Of a stretch of DNA of 64,000 nt, positions 1 to 7,838 are shown piece after piece (positions within the stretch are counted from its first letter, which is position 1; each line of letters starts with the position of its first letter). The stretch is from the NCBI GenBank assembly GCA_963717125.1, contig CAVQVG010000018.1, positions 248,001-312,000 on the forward strand, in the 5' to 3' direction. Below the pieces are notes generated by a model. That model was given only the letters and a program-made list of their open reading frames with translations, was not told the DNA's origin and ran no database searches. The stretch is from RYN-230 sp963717125 (GTDB taxonomy: Bacteria > Actinomycetota > Actinomycetes > Streptosporangiales > Streptosporangiaceae). A program made the translations under genes and the position numbers.

Positions 1-2
1 AG

Positions 3-143
3 CTGTTCCACATCCACAGCCTGCACGGCTTCTTCAACGTCTCCACCTGGCTCACCGCCATCGCCGGAGCAGCCGTCCTGCTACTGGTCGTCCACCTGCT
101 CACCGGGCGCAGCGGCAAGTCCAGCCGGTTCGCCCACCGCTGA
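3..143 (+). CDS. C-terminal fragment of a small membrane protein, GlsB/YeaQ/YmgE-like
   Basis: An open frame enters from the left edge and stops at 141-143. The 46 visible residues hold a hydrophobic helix (AIAGAAVLLLVVHLLTGR) followed by a short basic tail. This matches the last helix and tail of the transglycosylase-associated GlsB/YeaQ/YmgE family, small stress-linked membrane proteins of unclear biochemistry. The start lies outside the window, so the family call rests on the tail only. Confidence 0.5.
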   Translation: MFHIHSLHGFFNVSTWLTAIAGAAVLLLVVHLLTGRSGKSSRFAHR

Positions 144-194
144 CACAAGCCCGGGCCGCCAGGCAACGGCACCCGGCAGGAAGAGGCAGCAGCC

Positions 195-530
195 ATGCTG
201 ACTACGACCCAACGCGACACGGCGACCAGCCCGGCGCCGCCGCCCGGGCCGCGGCTGCGGCTGCAGCCCGACCCGTCCGCCCGGACGCTGCTGGACGGAG
301 GCTGGTGGCCCCGGTCGGCCGACCCGGCCGCCCCGCCAGCCAGCATCCCGGCCAGGACGGCACCAGATAACATCCAGGTGGGTACCTGGGAATGGGAAGG
401 CGGGCACGACAGCGCCAGACCGCAGGCCCTGCCCGGGCCTCCCAGGCCGGGTATGCCCAGCTCCGCCCCTGGTGGCGGAGCGGACAGGAGCACGCATGTC
501 ATCGCCGACCCCGCCAGTTCACCTCAGTAA
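195..530 (+). pseudogene. Remnant of a DUF5994-type gene
   Basis: Residues about 18-45 of this frame (RLRLQPDPS..., LDGGWWPRS) resemble the conserved N-terminus of the actinobacterial DUF5994 family, which has an L-D-G-x-W-W-P-R-S signature. After that the frame turns into low-complexity Pro/Ala/Ser sequence and the rest of the domain is absent. It runs into the start of the next gene. I read it as a decayed copy. The function of DUF5994 is unknown. A chance resemblance over about 25 residues cannot be excluded. Confidence 0.4.
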
Positions 531-807
531 CCATCAGCGCAACACGCTGCGCCAGATCTTCCAGCATCCCGCAGGCCACAACATCGAATGGCGTGCCGTG
601 CTGTCGCTGCTGAGCGTGATCGGCTCAGCCGAAGAGCAGCACGGCGGCAAGGTCGCCGTGACCATAGGGTCCCAGACCGAATACTTCGACCCGCCCCGCC
701 ACAAAGACATCGACACCCAGGCGGTTGTCAACCTGCGCCAGATGCTCGCCGAAGCCGGCTACGGAGCCGACGTCGCGGATGCGGAGCCCAGCGGCCCGCA
801 GGCCTGA
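496..807 (+). CDS. HicA-fold-like hypothetical protein, 103 aa
   Basis: The ATG at 496 is chosen over an in-frame upstream GTG because it begins the conserved-looking part. The order of elements (IEWRAVLSLLSVIG, then HGGKVAVTIG, then a Pro-His-Lys segment, then VVNLRQMLAEAGY) is the helix-strand-strand-helix pattern of HicA-like dsRBD folds. Actinobacteria carry many stand-alone proteins of this pattern. No HicB antitoxin partner is seen next to it, so a toxin role is not supported. It is followed by dapD with a 76-bp gap. Confidence 0.55.
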   Translation: MSSPTPPVHLSNHQRNTLRQIFQHPAGHNIEWRAVLSLLSVIGSAEEQHGGKVAVTIGSQTEYFDPPRHKDIDTQAVVNLRQMLAEAGYGADVADAEPSGPQA

Positions 808-871
808 CCCAACCCCGGCGCCCTGCCGCCGCGCTGCTGGCGTCGCAGCGCTCCGGTGTCGGCGCGGCGGC

Positions 872-883
872 TAGCATGTGGCC
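872..883 (+). promoter_or_regulatory. Possible leaderless promoter of dapD (-10 TAGCAT)
   Basis: TAGCAT at 872-877 fits the actinobacterial -10 form TANNNT. It is followed by exactly six bases and then GTG at 884. No Shine-Dalgarno sequence precedes either GTG. This spacing is typical of leaderless transcripts whose first base is the start codon. No clear -35 is visible. Confidence 0.4.
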
Positions 884-1870
884 GTGACTGAGCCTGACTT
901 CGATGCTGAACTGACCGGGGCGCAGGGCGTGGGCCTGGCCACCGTGGCGGATGGCACCGTGCTGGACACCTGGTTCCCGGCGCCGGAGCTGATCCCGGCC
1001 AGCCCGGCGGGGGGCACCGACCGGCTGTCCGTGGCGGACGCCACCGAGGCCCTCGGCCCGGACGCGGTCAGCCTGCTGGGGGAAGATCCCGGCCGCGGGG
1101 TGGAGGTCGTCGCGGTGCGCACCACGATCGGCCGGCTGGCGACCGCCCCGGCCGACGCGCACGACGTCTACCTGCGGCTGCACCTGCTGTCCAGCCGCCT
1201 GGTCCGGCCCCGCGGCGGCAACCTGGACGGCATCTTCGGGCTGCTGGCCAACGTGGTGTGGACGAACCACGGGCCGTGCCCGGTACCGGAGTTCGAGGCC
1301 ACCCGGCTGCGGCTGCGCCGCCGCGGCCCGGTCACCGTGTACGGGGTGGACAAGTTCCCGCGGATGGTGGACTACGTGCTGCCCGGCGGGGTGCGCATCT
1401 CCGACGCGGACCGGGTCCGGCTCGGCGCGCACCTGGCCGAGGGGACCACGGTCATGCACGAGGGTTTCGTCAACTACAACGCCGGCACCCTCGGCAGCTC
1501 CATGGTCGAAGGCCGGATCTCGGCCGGCGTGATGGTCGGCGACGGATCCGACGTGGGCGGCGGCGCGTCCATCATGGGCACCCTGTCCGGCGGCGGGACA
1601 GAGACGATCTCGGTCGGCGAGCGCTGCCTGATCGGCGCGAACGCCGGGATCGGCATTTCCCTCGGCGACGACTGCGTGGTGGAGGCCGGCCTGTACGTGA
1701 CCGCGGGCACCAAGGTGGCGCTGCCGGACGGGCAGGTGGTCAAGGCGCGGGAGCTGTCCGGGCAGCCGGGGCTGCTCTGGCTGCGCGACTCGCAGACCGG
1801 CGCGGTCCGGGTCGTCGAACGGTCGGGTCACGGCGTCGCGCTGAACGCCGCCCTGCACGCGAACGCCTGA
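884..1870 (+). CDS. dapD: 2,3,4,5-tetrahydropyridine-2,6-dicarboxylate N-succinyltransferase
   Basis: DapD transfers succinyl from succinyl-CoA to tetrahydrodipicolinate in the lysine/meso-diaminopimelate pathway, feeding peptidoglycan and lysine synthesis in the cytoplasm. The C-terminal half carries hexapeptide-type repeats of a left-handed beta helix (VGDGSDVGGGASIMGT, GANAGIGISLGDDCVVEAG) and the conserved GFVNYNAGTLG segment. Length (about 328 aa) and sequence fit the actinobacterial long DapD type. GTG at 878 is an alternative start; 884 is preferred because of the leaderless promoter spacing. It is followed by xthA after 10 bp. Confidence 0.93.
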   Translation: MTEPDFDAELTGAQGVGLATVADGTVLDTWFPAPELIPASPAGGTDRLSVADATEALGPDAVSLLGEDPGRGVEVVAVRTTIGRLATAPADAHDVYLRLHLLSSRLVRPRGGNLDGIFGLLANVVWTNHGPCPVPEFEATRLRLRRRGPVTVYGVDKFPRMVDYVLPGGVRISDADRVRLGAHLAEGTTVMHEGFVNYNAGTLGSSMVEGRISAGVMVGDGSDVGGGASIMGTLSGGGTETISVGERCLIGANAGIGISLGDDCVVEAGLYVTAGTKVALPDGQVVKARELSGQPGLLWLRDSQTGAVRVVERSGHGVALNAALHANA

Positions 1871-1880
1871 CAGAACGGGA

Positions 1881-2705
1881 GTGACGACCGTGCGGCTGGC
1901 CACCTGGAACGTCAACTCGGTGCAGGCCCGGCTGCCGCGGCTGCTCGGCTGGCTGGAGGAGGTCCGGCCGGACGTGCTGTGCCTGCAGGAAACGAAGGCC
2001 CCGGACAGCGGCTTCCCGGCCGCGGCGGTTGGTGAGCTGGGCTACGAGGCCGGGCTGTACGGCACCGGCCGGTGGAACGGGGTGGCCATCCTGTCCCGGG
2101 TAGGCCTGGACGAGGTGCGCCGCGGCTTCGCCGGTGAGCCGGGCTTCCCCGACCCGGAGGCCCGGGCCATCTCCGCCACCTGCGCGGGCTGCCGGGTGTG
2201 GTCGGTGTACGTGCCGAACGGGCGGGCGCTGGACAGCCCGCACCTGGCCTACAAGCTCAATTGGCTGGCCGCGCTGCGCGACGCGCTGCGTACGGAGCTG
2301 GCCGACGGCGCGCCCGGCGCCGGGGCAGGCGAGCCGCGCCTGGTGGTGTGCGGGGACTTCAACATCGCGCCCAGCGACGAGGACGTGTGGGACCCGGCGG
2401 CGTTCGTGGGCTCCACCCACGTCACCCCGGCGGAACGGGCCGCGCTGGCCGAGGTGCTGGCGCTCGGGTTCACCGACCTGCCGGCCCGGGCGCTCAAGGG
2501 CCAGCCGTTCACCTACTGGGACTACCGGGCGGGCATGTTCCACAAGGGCATGGGCATGCGGATCGACCTGGTGCTGGCCAGCGCGCCGGTGGCGGCGGCG
2601 GTCAAGGACGCCTACATCGACCGGGAAGCGCGCAAGGGCAAGGGGCCGTCTGACCACGCCCCGGTCGTGGTGGACCTGGACCTGCCCGCGGCGGCTACAG
2701 GCTGA
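1881..2705 (+). CDS. xthA: Exodeoxyribonuclease III
   Basis: This is a Mg-dependent AP endonuclease/3'-5' exonuclease of base excision repair. All family landmarks are present: WNVNSVQAR near the N-terminus, CLQETK with the metal-binding Glu, GDFNIAP, and the C-terminal SDHAPVVV with the catalytic Asp-His. At 274 aa it is of normal length. It starts 10 bp after dapD, so the two are probably co-transcribed. GTG 1890 is another possible start. Its 3' end overlaps a small opposing frame by 11 bp. Confidence 0.93.
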   Translation: MTTVRLATWNVNSVQARLPRLLGWLEEVRPDVLCLQETKAPDSGFPAAAVGELGYEAGLYGTGRWNGVAILSRVGLDEVRRGFAGEPGFPDPEARAISATCAGCRVWSVYVPNGRALDSPHLAYKLNWLAALRDALRTELADGAPGAGAGEPRLVVCGDFNIAPSDEDVWDPAAFVGSTHVTPAERAALAEVLALGFTDLPARALKGQPFTYWDYRAGMFHKGMGMRIDLVLASAPVAAAVKDAYIDREARKGKGPSDHAPVVVDLDLPAAATG

Positions 2706-2940
2706 TGATCAGCATGTAGCCCATGACCAGGCCCATCACGATGTTGCAGCAGGCGGCCAGGCGCAGGGACAGCGGCGGGCTGATGGTGGTGGGGGCCGGG
2801 CTGGCTGAGCTGGTGCTGGCCAGGGCGGGGCTGGCTGGGTGGTCGGCGGCGCGGCTGACCAGGGCGGGGACCGGCTCCGGGCGGGCCGGGGTCAGTGCGG
2901 CCGGGGCGAGCCGCCAGGCGGAATGTGGCCGGGAATTCAT
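2695..2940 (-). CDS. Small hypothetical protein with C-terminal membrane helix, possibly degenerate
   Basis: The frame encodes about 81 residues: an Ala/Pro/Ser-rich first half and a convincing C-terminal helix (LRLAACCNIVMGLVMGYML). The tail recalls the last helix of small actinobacterial polytopic proteins such as DUF5134, but the rest of such a protein is missing, so this may be the surviving 3' end of an eroded gene. It converges on xthA with an 11-bp overlap. No good ribosome site precedes the ATG at 2940. Confidence 0.35.
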   Translation of the reverse strand: MNSRPHSAWRLAPAALTPARPEPVPALVSRAADHPASPALASTSSASPAPTTISPPLSLRLAACCNIVMGLVMGYMLIISL

Positions 2941-2942
2941 AA

Positions 2943-2978
2943 ACCTCGTGGGGGTATCTCCCGATACCCCCAGGAGGT
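2943..2978. repeat. Long inverted repeat (16-bp arms, one mismatch, 4-nt loop)
   Basis: The core arms TGGGGGTATC (2949-2958) and GATACCCCCA (2963-2972) are perfect around a TCCC loop. They extend outward to 16 bp with one G-G mismatch. An 8-bp palindrome TCTGCAGA follows at about 2981-2988. No T-tract follows, so it could be a terminator-like hairpin or an operator. Confidence 0.6.
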
Positions 2979-3125
2979 ATTTCTGCAGAGATATTTCGGT
3001 AACCAAATAGCCGCCATTGTGACCGGCTGGCGCCGCTGCGTGGCGACGGGGGGCGGAGCGGTGGTGGCCCGGCTGCGGGTGCCGAGTCGCGTGGGCGGTC
3101 GCCCGGGGGTGCCGGCGCGTGCGCG

Positions 3126-3203
3126 CCGGAGGGTGCCGGAAAGGGCTGGACCCGGAGGGTGCCGGAAACGGCTGGACCCGGAGGGTGCCGGAAAGGGCTG
3201 GAT
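3126..3203. repeat. Three tandem copies of a 26-bp unit
   Basis: The unit CCGGAGGGTGCCGGAAAGGG... begins at 3126, 3152 and 3178, with one base change in the second copy. A 26-bp period does not preserve frame, so this is probably non-coding. The stretch 2950-3297 holds no gene I can support, only this array and the neighbouring hairpins. Confidence 0.8.
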
Positions 3204-3256
3204 GAGAAATTCCGGCAGAAAGTGTTGGTAGGGACCGGGGCGCGGACTCCTACCTC

Positions 3257-3288
3257 CGACGGCGTAACCCGGCGCCGTCGTAAGGAGG
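3257..3288 (+). promoter_or_regulatory. Hairpin abutting the ribosome site of the 3298 gene
   Basis: Arms CGACGGCG (3257-3264) and CGCCGTCG (3273-3280) are perfect with an 8-nt loop, and TAAGGAGG begins at the next base. The upstream ACCTCC (3252-3257) is complementary to the GGAGG of the ribosome site, so an alternative pairing could hide it. This suggests a translational control element. Confidence 0.45.
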
Positions 3289-3297
3289 GGACGCGGC

Positions 3298-3801
3298 ATG
3301 GACTCACTGACGAAGGCATCCGGGGTCGCGGTCAGCATGCTCGTCGCGGCGACAGCCAGCGTGCTGCTGGTGCTGCCCGGGCATCCCCGGGTGCGGACGT
3401 CGCGCGGAGCGGGCATGACGCCGGCGGTCATGGTGGCCTCGGCCACCGCGACCCCGCACCGCCCCGCGCTGGCGCTGTCCGGGGCGGCTCATCGCTGCCT
3501 GCCCCCGGCGGCGCCGTCGCAGAACTGCCGCGTATCGGGGGACAGCACCGGCGGTACCCGGGCAGCCACTGCCGGGCGCCGCCGGTGCCGTCACGGCCAG
3601 CCGGGCACCGGCCAGCCGGGCGCCGGTCCACTGGGCGCCGGTCCGCTGGGCGCGGGCCGGGAGCACCTGCGCCCGGGCACCGGGAGCTGGGGCAGCACCG
3701 GGCGCGGCAGCACGGGGGCGGTAGGCCCACCGGCGGTCCAGGGGGGGCCAACGGGCCGGTCGCCAGCCTGCGCGACCGCAATTCCGCGGCGACCGCGGTG
3801 A
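3298..3801 (+). CDS. Hypothetical secreted protein, possibly frame-disturbed
   Basis: A strong ribosome site (AAGGAGG) precedes the ATG. Residues 1-30 look like a signal peptide (a Lys-containing start, then VAVSMLVAATASVLLVLP). The remaining about 135 residues are low-complexity Gly/Pro/Arg with short repeats (GTGQPGAGPLGAG). The abrupt change to Arg-rich sequence after about residue 90 could mean a lost frame. No family is recognised. It sits upstream of the ECF sigma pair. Confidence 0.45.
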   Translation: MDSLTKASGVAVSMLVAATASVLLVLPGHPRVRTSRGAGMTPAVMVASATATPHRPALALSGAAHRCLPPAAPSQNCRVSGDSTGGTRAATAGRRRCRHGQPGTGQPGAGPLGAGPLGAGREHLRPGTGSWGSTGRGSTGAVGPPAVQGGPTGRSPACATAIPRRPR

Positions 3802-3850
3802 TAGGCCGGAATTGCCCCCCGGGCCAGCCGTGGCGGCCTACCGTAAGCCC

Positions 3851-5341
3851 ATGCGCGACCGGGACATTGTGGCCGCGATCATCGCTGGCGACCCGGCAGG
3901 GCTTTCTGCGGGCTATGACCGTTACGCAGCGGATCTGTTCTCTTACTGTCAGGTACTGCTCGCCGAACCGGCCGACGCGGCGGACGCGGTGCAGGACACG
4001 TTCGTCATCGCCGCCGACAAGGTCACCGCGCTGCGCGACCCGGACCGGCTCCGGCCCTGGCTTTACGCGGTGGCCCGGAACGAGTGCCACCGGCGGCTGC
4101 GGGCCCGGGATTCCGCCACCCGGCTGGACGAGTCGGCTGAGGTGAGCGATGACACCACTGACCTTGGCACCGGCCTGGAGCAAGCCGAACTCCGCGAGCT
4201 GGTCTGGGCGGCGCTGGCCGGCCTCAGCCCCAGCGAGCGGGAGATCATCGAGCTGACCTTGGGACACGAACTGACCGGCGCGGACCTGGCCGACACCCTG
4301 GGGGTGCCGCGCAACCAGGCGCACGCCATGGCGTCCCGGGCCCGCACGCACTTCGAGGCGGCGCTGGGCGTACTGCTGGTCGCCCGGTCCGGGCAGGCAG
4401 CCTGTACAGAACTGGCCACCATCATGACGGGCTGGGATGGGAAGCTGACCGTGCTGCTGCGTAAGCGGGTCAGCCGGCACATCCGGCGGTGTGCCGTGTG
4501 CGGCGCCCGGCGGCGCCGTGAGCTGACCCCGGACACGCTGCTCGGTGTGCTGCCGGTCGCGGTGCTGCCGGCCGCCCTGCGGCACCAGGTGCTCAGCCTG
4601 GTGACCGATCCGTCGCCGGCCGCGGCGGCCCACCGGCTGGCCATCGGCCAGCGGCTCGGGCCGGTCGGGCCCAGCGGCTTCCCCCACCCGCTCAACCCGC
4701 CCAGCCCGATCCGGCTGTCTGGCCAGCATCTGCGGGCCGGGACGGCCGCGGGTGGCGCGGCCATCGTCGGCGGGGCACTGCTGGCCGGCGGCATGCTGCA
4801 CCACCATCCGGGCCCCGGCCCGGGCGCCGCGCCCGGCGCCAGCCCGGAGCCATCGGCCACCGCGCCAGCCCAGCCGCCCACGGCAGGCAGGCCCACCGAG
4901 AGCCCAGGGGGCGCCGCCGCACTGGCCGGCGGGGCCCACCCGGCCACCCGCCGCCCGTCGGCCACCAGCCCGGCGGCCAGCGGCACCCCGACGGCGGGGT
5001 CCACGACATCCGCGGCCGGGTCGCCTTCCAGCCTGGTCTCGGTGAGCGGAACGCTGTCCGTGTCTCCCCTCCACCTGGGCCTCGGATTGTCGCTGGGCGG
5101 CTCGTACACCGGAACGCTGACGCTGACCGCCGTCGGCGGCCCGGTCAGCAACTACCACATCACCGTGCCCGTCGCGTTGCTCGAGGACATCACGCTGAGC
5201 CGGACGTCCGGCTCGCTGGCCGCCGGGCAGAGCGTGCACATCACGGTGACCGCCGTCGGCGCCGGGCTGTTCTCCACCGCGATTCTGGACGTCAGCCCCG
5301 GCGGGCTGAGCGTCGCTCTGTCCTACAACCTGACCCTTTAA
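3851..5341 (+). CDS. ECF sigma factor fused to zinc anti-sigma-like segment, membrane helix and extracytoplasmic beta domain
   Basis: Residues about 15-90 are sigma region 2 (DAADAVQDTFV, LRPWLYAVARNEC) and about 125-180 are region 4 (LSPSEREIIELTL...). At residue 210 lies HIRRCAVCG, the H-x3-C-x2-C motif of zinc-binding anti-sigma domains. A single hydrophobic helix (about 297-315) and a Pro/Ser/Thr-rich stretch follow, then about 100 residues with an immunoglobulin- or BACON-like beta pattern. The layout suggests a membrane-tethered sigma factor whose outside domain senses a signal; it resembles ECF52/53-type proteins as I recall them. The ATG at 3851 is chosen because the downstream paralogue starts identically (MRDxxIVA). 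Confidence 0.85.
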   Translation: MRDRDIVAAIIAGDPAGLSAGYDRYAADLFSYCQVLLAEPADAADAVQDTFVIAADKVTALRDPDRLRPWLYAVARNECHRRLRARDSATRLDESAEVSDDTTDLGTGLEQAELRELVWAALAGLSPSEREIIELTLGHELTGADLADTLGVPRNQAHAMASRARTHFEAALGVLLVARSGQAACTELATIMTGWDGKLTVLLRKRVSRHIRRCAVCGARRRRELTPDTLLGVLPVAVLPAALRHQVLSLVTDPSPAAAAHRLAIGQRLGPVGPSGFPHPLNPPSPIRLSGQHLRAGTAAGGAAIVGGALLAGGMLHHHPGPGPGAAPGASPEPSATAPAQPPTAGRPTESPGGAAALAGGAHPATRRPSATSPAASGTPTAGSTTSAAGSPSSLVSVSGTLSVSPLHLGLGLSLGGSYTGTLTLTAVGGPVSNYHITVPVALLEDITLSRTSGSLAAGQSVHITVTAVGAGLFSTAILDVSPGGLSVALSYNLTL

Positions 5342-5367
5342 CCGCCCACCAGACCTGGTCCGGGCGG
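5342..5367 (+). terminator. Hairpin directly after the first sigma gene
   Basis: CCGCCC-ACCAG pairs with CTGGT-(CC)-GGGCGG, starting at the base after the stop codon. This is a stable hairpin with a 2-nt loop and a 2-nt bulge, and no T-tract. It probably ends or attenuates transcription between the two sigma genes. Confidence 0.5.
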
Positions 5368-5437
5368 CCGACATGAGGTTTGCGGCGATTCCTATGGAGT
5401 CCGTCCGAAACCCTCAGGGAAGCCATAGCGTGATGAC

Positions 5438-6781
5438 ATGCGTGACGGGGAGATAGTGGCCGCGACGCTGGCTGGCGAGCCAGCGGCGCTGATCGATGCC
5501 TACGATCAGTACGCCCCGGGCCTGTACGCGTATTGCCGGTCGATGCTGAGCCGCCCGGCGGACGCGGCGGACGCGGTACAGGACACGTTCGTGGTCGCCG
5601 GGGCCAAGCTGGGCACGCTGCGTGACCCGGGCCGGCTGCGGCCGTGGCTGTTCGCGGTGGCCCGCAACGAGTGCCGGCGTCAGCTGGACGGCCCGCGTCG
5701 TGTCTCCCGGTCGGCCGATGACGACGACATGACGATGATCAGCGAGCGGATCAGGGTCACCGATTCCGGCCAGCCCGGCGATGAGCCCGGTCAGCAGGAA
5801 CTGGTCTCGTCCGCGCTGGCCACGCTCAGCCGCGAAGACCAGGAGATCATCGAGCTGACCGTGCGGCACGGGCTGTCGGGCGCCGACCTGGCTGATGTGC
5901 TGGGCGTGCCGCCCAACCAGTCGCAGCTGGTCGCGTCCCGGGCCCGGACCAGGCTCGACTCGGCGCTGAGCACGGTGCTGACGGCCCGGCCCCGGCTGGG
6001 TGCCTGCCCGGAGCTGGCCAGCCTGCTGACCGATTCCGCCGACGAGCTGACCGGGGCCGAGCGCAAGCTGGTCCGCCGCCACCTCAGCACCTGTCCCATC
6101 TGCACCGACCACCACCGTCCCGAGGTCAACGCGGCCGCCCTGCTCGGCGCGCAGCCTGCTCCAGTGCCGCCGTCCGGGCTGCGCTTCCAGATGCTGTCGC
6201 TGCTCCGGGACACCTCACCGGGGGCGGTGGCGTACTGCGCGGAGGTGGCCAAGCGGGCCGAACCGTTCACCCGCTCCGGGTTCCCGGCCGCGGTGGCTCC
6301 GGTCAGCGCGGCCCGCGGGCCGGTCTCGTTCATCCCGGCGGCGGGACTGCTGGTCGCGCTGCTGGCGGTGTTCGGCGGGGGCGCGGTGCTGGTGTCGAAC
6401 ACGCTGCACCACATCGCGGACCGTGGGCCGGCCGTGGTGACCCCGGCCGCTTCGGCGCACGCCGCGCCGACGGTGCCCGCGCCGGGCGCGGGCCGCCGGC
6501 CCGGCAAGAAGGGCCGGGCCGGCACCAGCACCCCTGGATCGACCGCGTCCTCATCCGGCAAGAGCGGCGGCAAGGCGGGCAAGAAGACCAGCCACCTCGC
6601 CACTCCGACGCCGACCAAGGCTAAGCCCAGCACGCAGCCGAGCTCGCACCCTGCCACCTCGCCGGCCAGCACGCCACCAACCACCCCGCCGGCGACGGAC
6701 AGTCCGACGCCCACGCCGAGCAGCAGCGGCGCGATCAGCAGCCTGATCGGCTCGATTATCGGGATACTGTCGGGGGTGTAG
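5438..6781 (+). CDS. Second ECF sigma factor with zinc motif, membrane helix and low-complexity outer tail
   Basis: This is a paralogue of the preceding gene: it has the same start, region 2 (DAADAVQDTFVVAG), region 4 (LSREDQEIIELTV) and zinc motif (HLSTCPIC at residue 215), and a membrane helix at about 298-320. Its outer part differs: a Lys/Thr/Pro/Ser-rich stretch (KSGGKAGKK, TPTKAKPST) of the kind that spans cell walls, ending in a short hydrophobic SLIGSIIGILSGV. It lacks the beta domain of its neighbour. The 3' end overlaps the opposing methyltransferase gene by 26 bp. Confidence 0.85.
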   Translation: MRDGEIVAATLAGEPAALIDAYDQYAPGLYAYCRSMLSRPADAADAVQDTFVVAGAKLGTLRDPGRLRPWLFAVARNECRRQLDGPRRVSRSADDDDMTMISERIRVTDSGQPGDEPGQQELVSSALATLSREDQEIIELTVRHGLSGADLADVLGVPPNQSQLVASRARTRLDSALSTVLTARPRLGACPELASLLTDSADELTGAERKLVRRHLSTCPICTDHHRPEVNAAALLGAQPAPVPPSGLRFQMLSLLRDTSPGAVAYCAEVAKRAEPFTRSGFPAAVAPVSAARGPVSFIPAAGLLVALLAVFGGGAVLVSNTLHHIADRGPAVVTPAASAHAAPTVPAPGAGRRPGKKGRAGTSTPGSTASSSGKSGGKAGKKTSHLATPTPTKAKPSTQPSSHPATSPASTPPTTPPATDSPTPTPSSSGAISSLIGSIIGILSGV

Positions 6782-7808
6782 GCGCCACGCTGGCGTCCGC
6801 GCGGAGCAGCGCCACCGCCGTCCGCAGCGCGCTCAGCTTGCCGAACGCCGACTTCCGGGGCAGGTACTTCATCCCGCAGTCGGGCGCCAGCACCAGCCGC
6901 TCCGCGGCCACGTAGGGCAGCGCCCGGCGGACCCGCTCGACGATCAGGGCCGGGTTCTCCACGTCCTCGTCGCCGAGGTTGAGCACGCCCAGGATGACCG
7001 TCTTGCCGTCCAGGGCGGACAGCACCGAGCAGTCCAGGCCGGACTGCGCGGTCTCGACGGACACCATGTCGCAGGCGCAGTCGGCCAGCTCGGGCAGGAA
7101 CGAGTAGCCGGACGGCCGGTCGTGGATGATGGCCGCGTAGCCGAAGCACAGGTGCACCGCGGTGGTACCGGTGATCCCGTCCAGCGCCCGGTTTATCACC
7201 CGGACGCCGTACTTCTTCGCCTCCTCCGGGCGCGCCTGCAGGTACGGCTCATCCAGCTGCACGATGTCCGCACCTGCCGCGAAGAGGTCCGCGACCTCTT
7301 CATTAACTGCTTCCGCATATCCCAACGCCAGTGCCTCGGTGCTGCCGTAATACTCGTTCTGGGCTTGCTGGGCCATGGTGAACGGGCCGGGCACCGTGAT
7401 CTTGATGGTCTTGCTCGTGCAACCGCGGAGGAACTGCAGGTCGCCGGTTTCGACCGGGTGCCGCCGCCTGATCGGGCCGGTCACCCGGGGCACCGGGTTC
7501 GGGTGGCCGCTGCGGTCCAGCGCGGTGCCCGGGTTGTCGATGTCCACCCCGTCCAGCGCGGTCGCGAACCGGTTGGAGTAGCTCTCCCGGCGGATCTCAC
7601 CGTCGGTGATGATGTCCAGGCCGGCCCGCTCCTGGGCGCGGATGGCCAGCTCGGTGGCGTCGTTCTGCGCCTGCTCGAGGTACTCCGGGGCGACCCGCCA
7701 CAGTTCGGTGGCGCGGACCCGGGGCGGGAAACGGTGCCGCAGCCGCTCCCGGTCGATGAGCCAGTCCGGCTGCGGGTAACTGCCAACGAGCGAGGTGGGA
7801 AACAGCAT
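6756..7808 (-). CDS. MetE C-terminal-domain-like methyltransferase (cobalamin-independent methionine synthase family)
   Basis: The 350-aa protein covers only the C-terminal, catalytic MetE-type barrel (PF01717, COG0620); full MetE is about 750 aa. Landmarks are LVGSYPQP at the N-terminus, AGLDIITDGEIRRESY, VQLDEPYLQ, and LAPDCGMKYLP with the zinc-type Cys near the end. Stand-alone proteins of this class transfer methyl groups to thiols, but their substrates are mostly unknown. It lies 30 bp downstream of the IspH-like gene on the same strand, so the two may be co-transcribed. Confidence 0.85.
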   Translation of the reverse strand: MLFPTSLVGSYPQPDWLIDRERLRHRFPPRVRATELWRVAPEYLEQAQNDATELAIRAQERAGLDIITDGEIRRESYSNRFATALDGVDIDNPGTALDRSGHPNPVPRVTGPIRRRHPVETGDLQFLRGCTSKTIKITVPGPFTMAQQAQNEYYGSTEALALGYAEAVNEEVADLFAAGADIVQLDEPYLQARPEEAKKYGVRVINRALDGITGTTAVHLCFGYAAIIHDRPSGYSFLPELADCACDMVSVETAQSGLDCSVLSALDGKTVILGVLNLGDEDVENPALIVERVRRALPYVAAERLVLAPDCGMKYLPRKSAFGKLSALRTAVALLRADASVAPTPPTVSR

Positions 7809-7838
7809 GAGGCAACAATGGCAGAGGGCCGGGGCCGG

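Noticed and set aside
496..807. HicAB toxin-antitoxin system
   Set aside because: Only the HicA-like fold is suggested; no adjacent HicB-like antitoxin gene exists.
728..1915. Long leftward frame antisense to dapD
   Set aside because: Typical GC-skewed shadow frame: low-complexity Arg/Gly/Ala/His sequence with no family features, opposite a clear dapD.
3428..5374. 648-codon leftward frame over the first sigma gene
   Set aside because: Shadow of third-position GC in the sigma gene; its translation is repetitive Gly/Arg/Pro without motifs.
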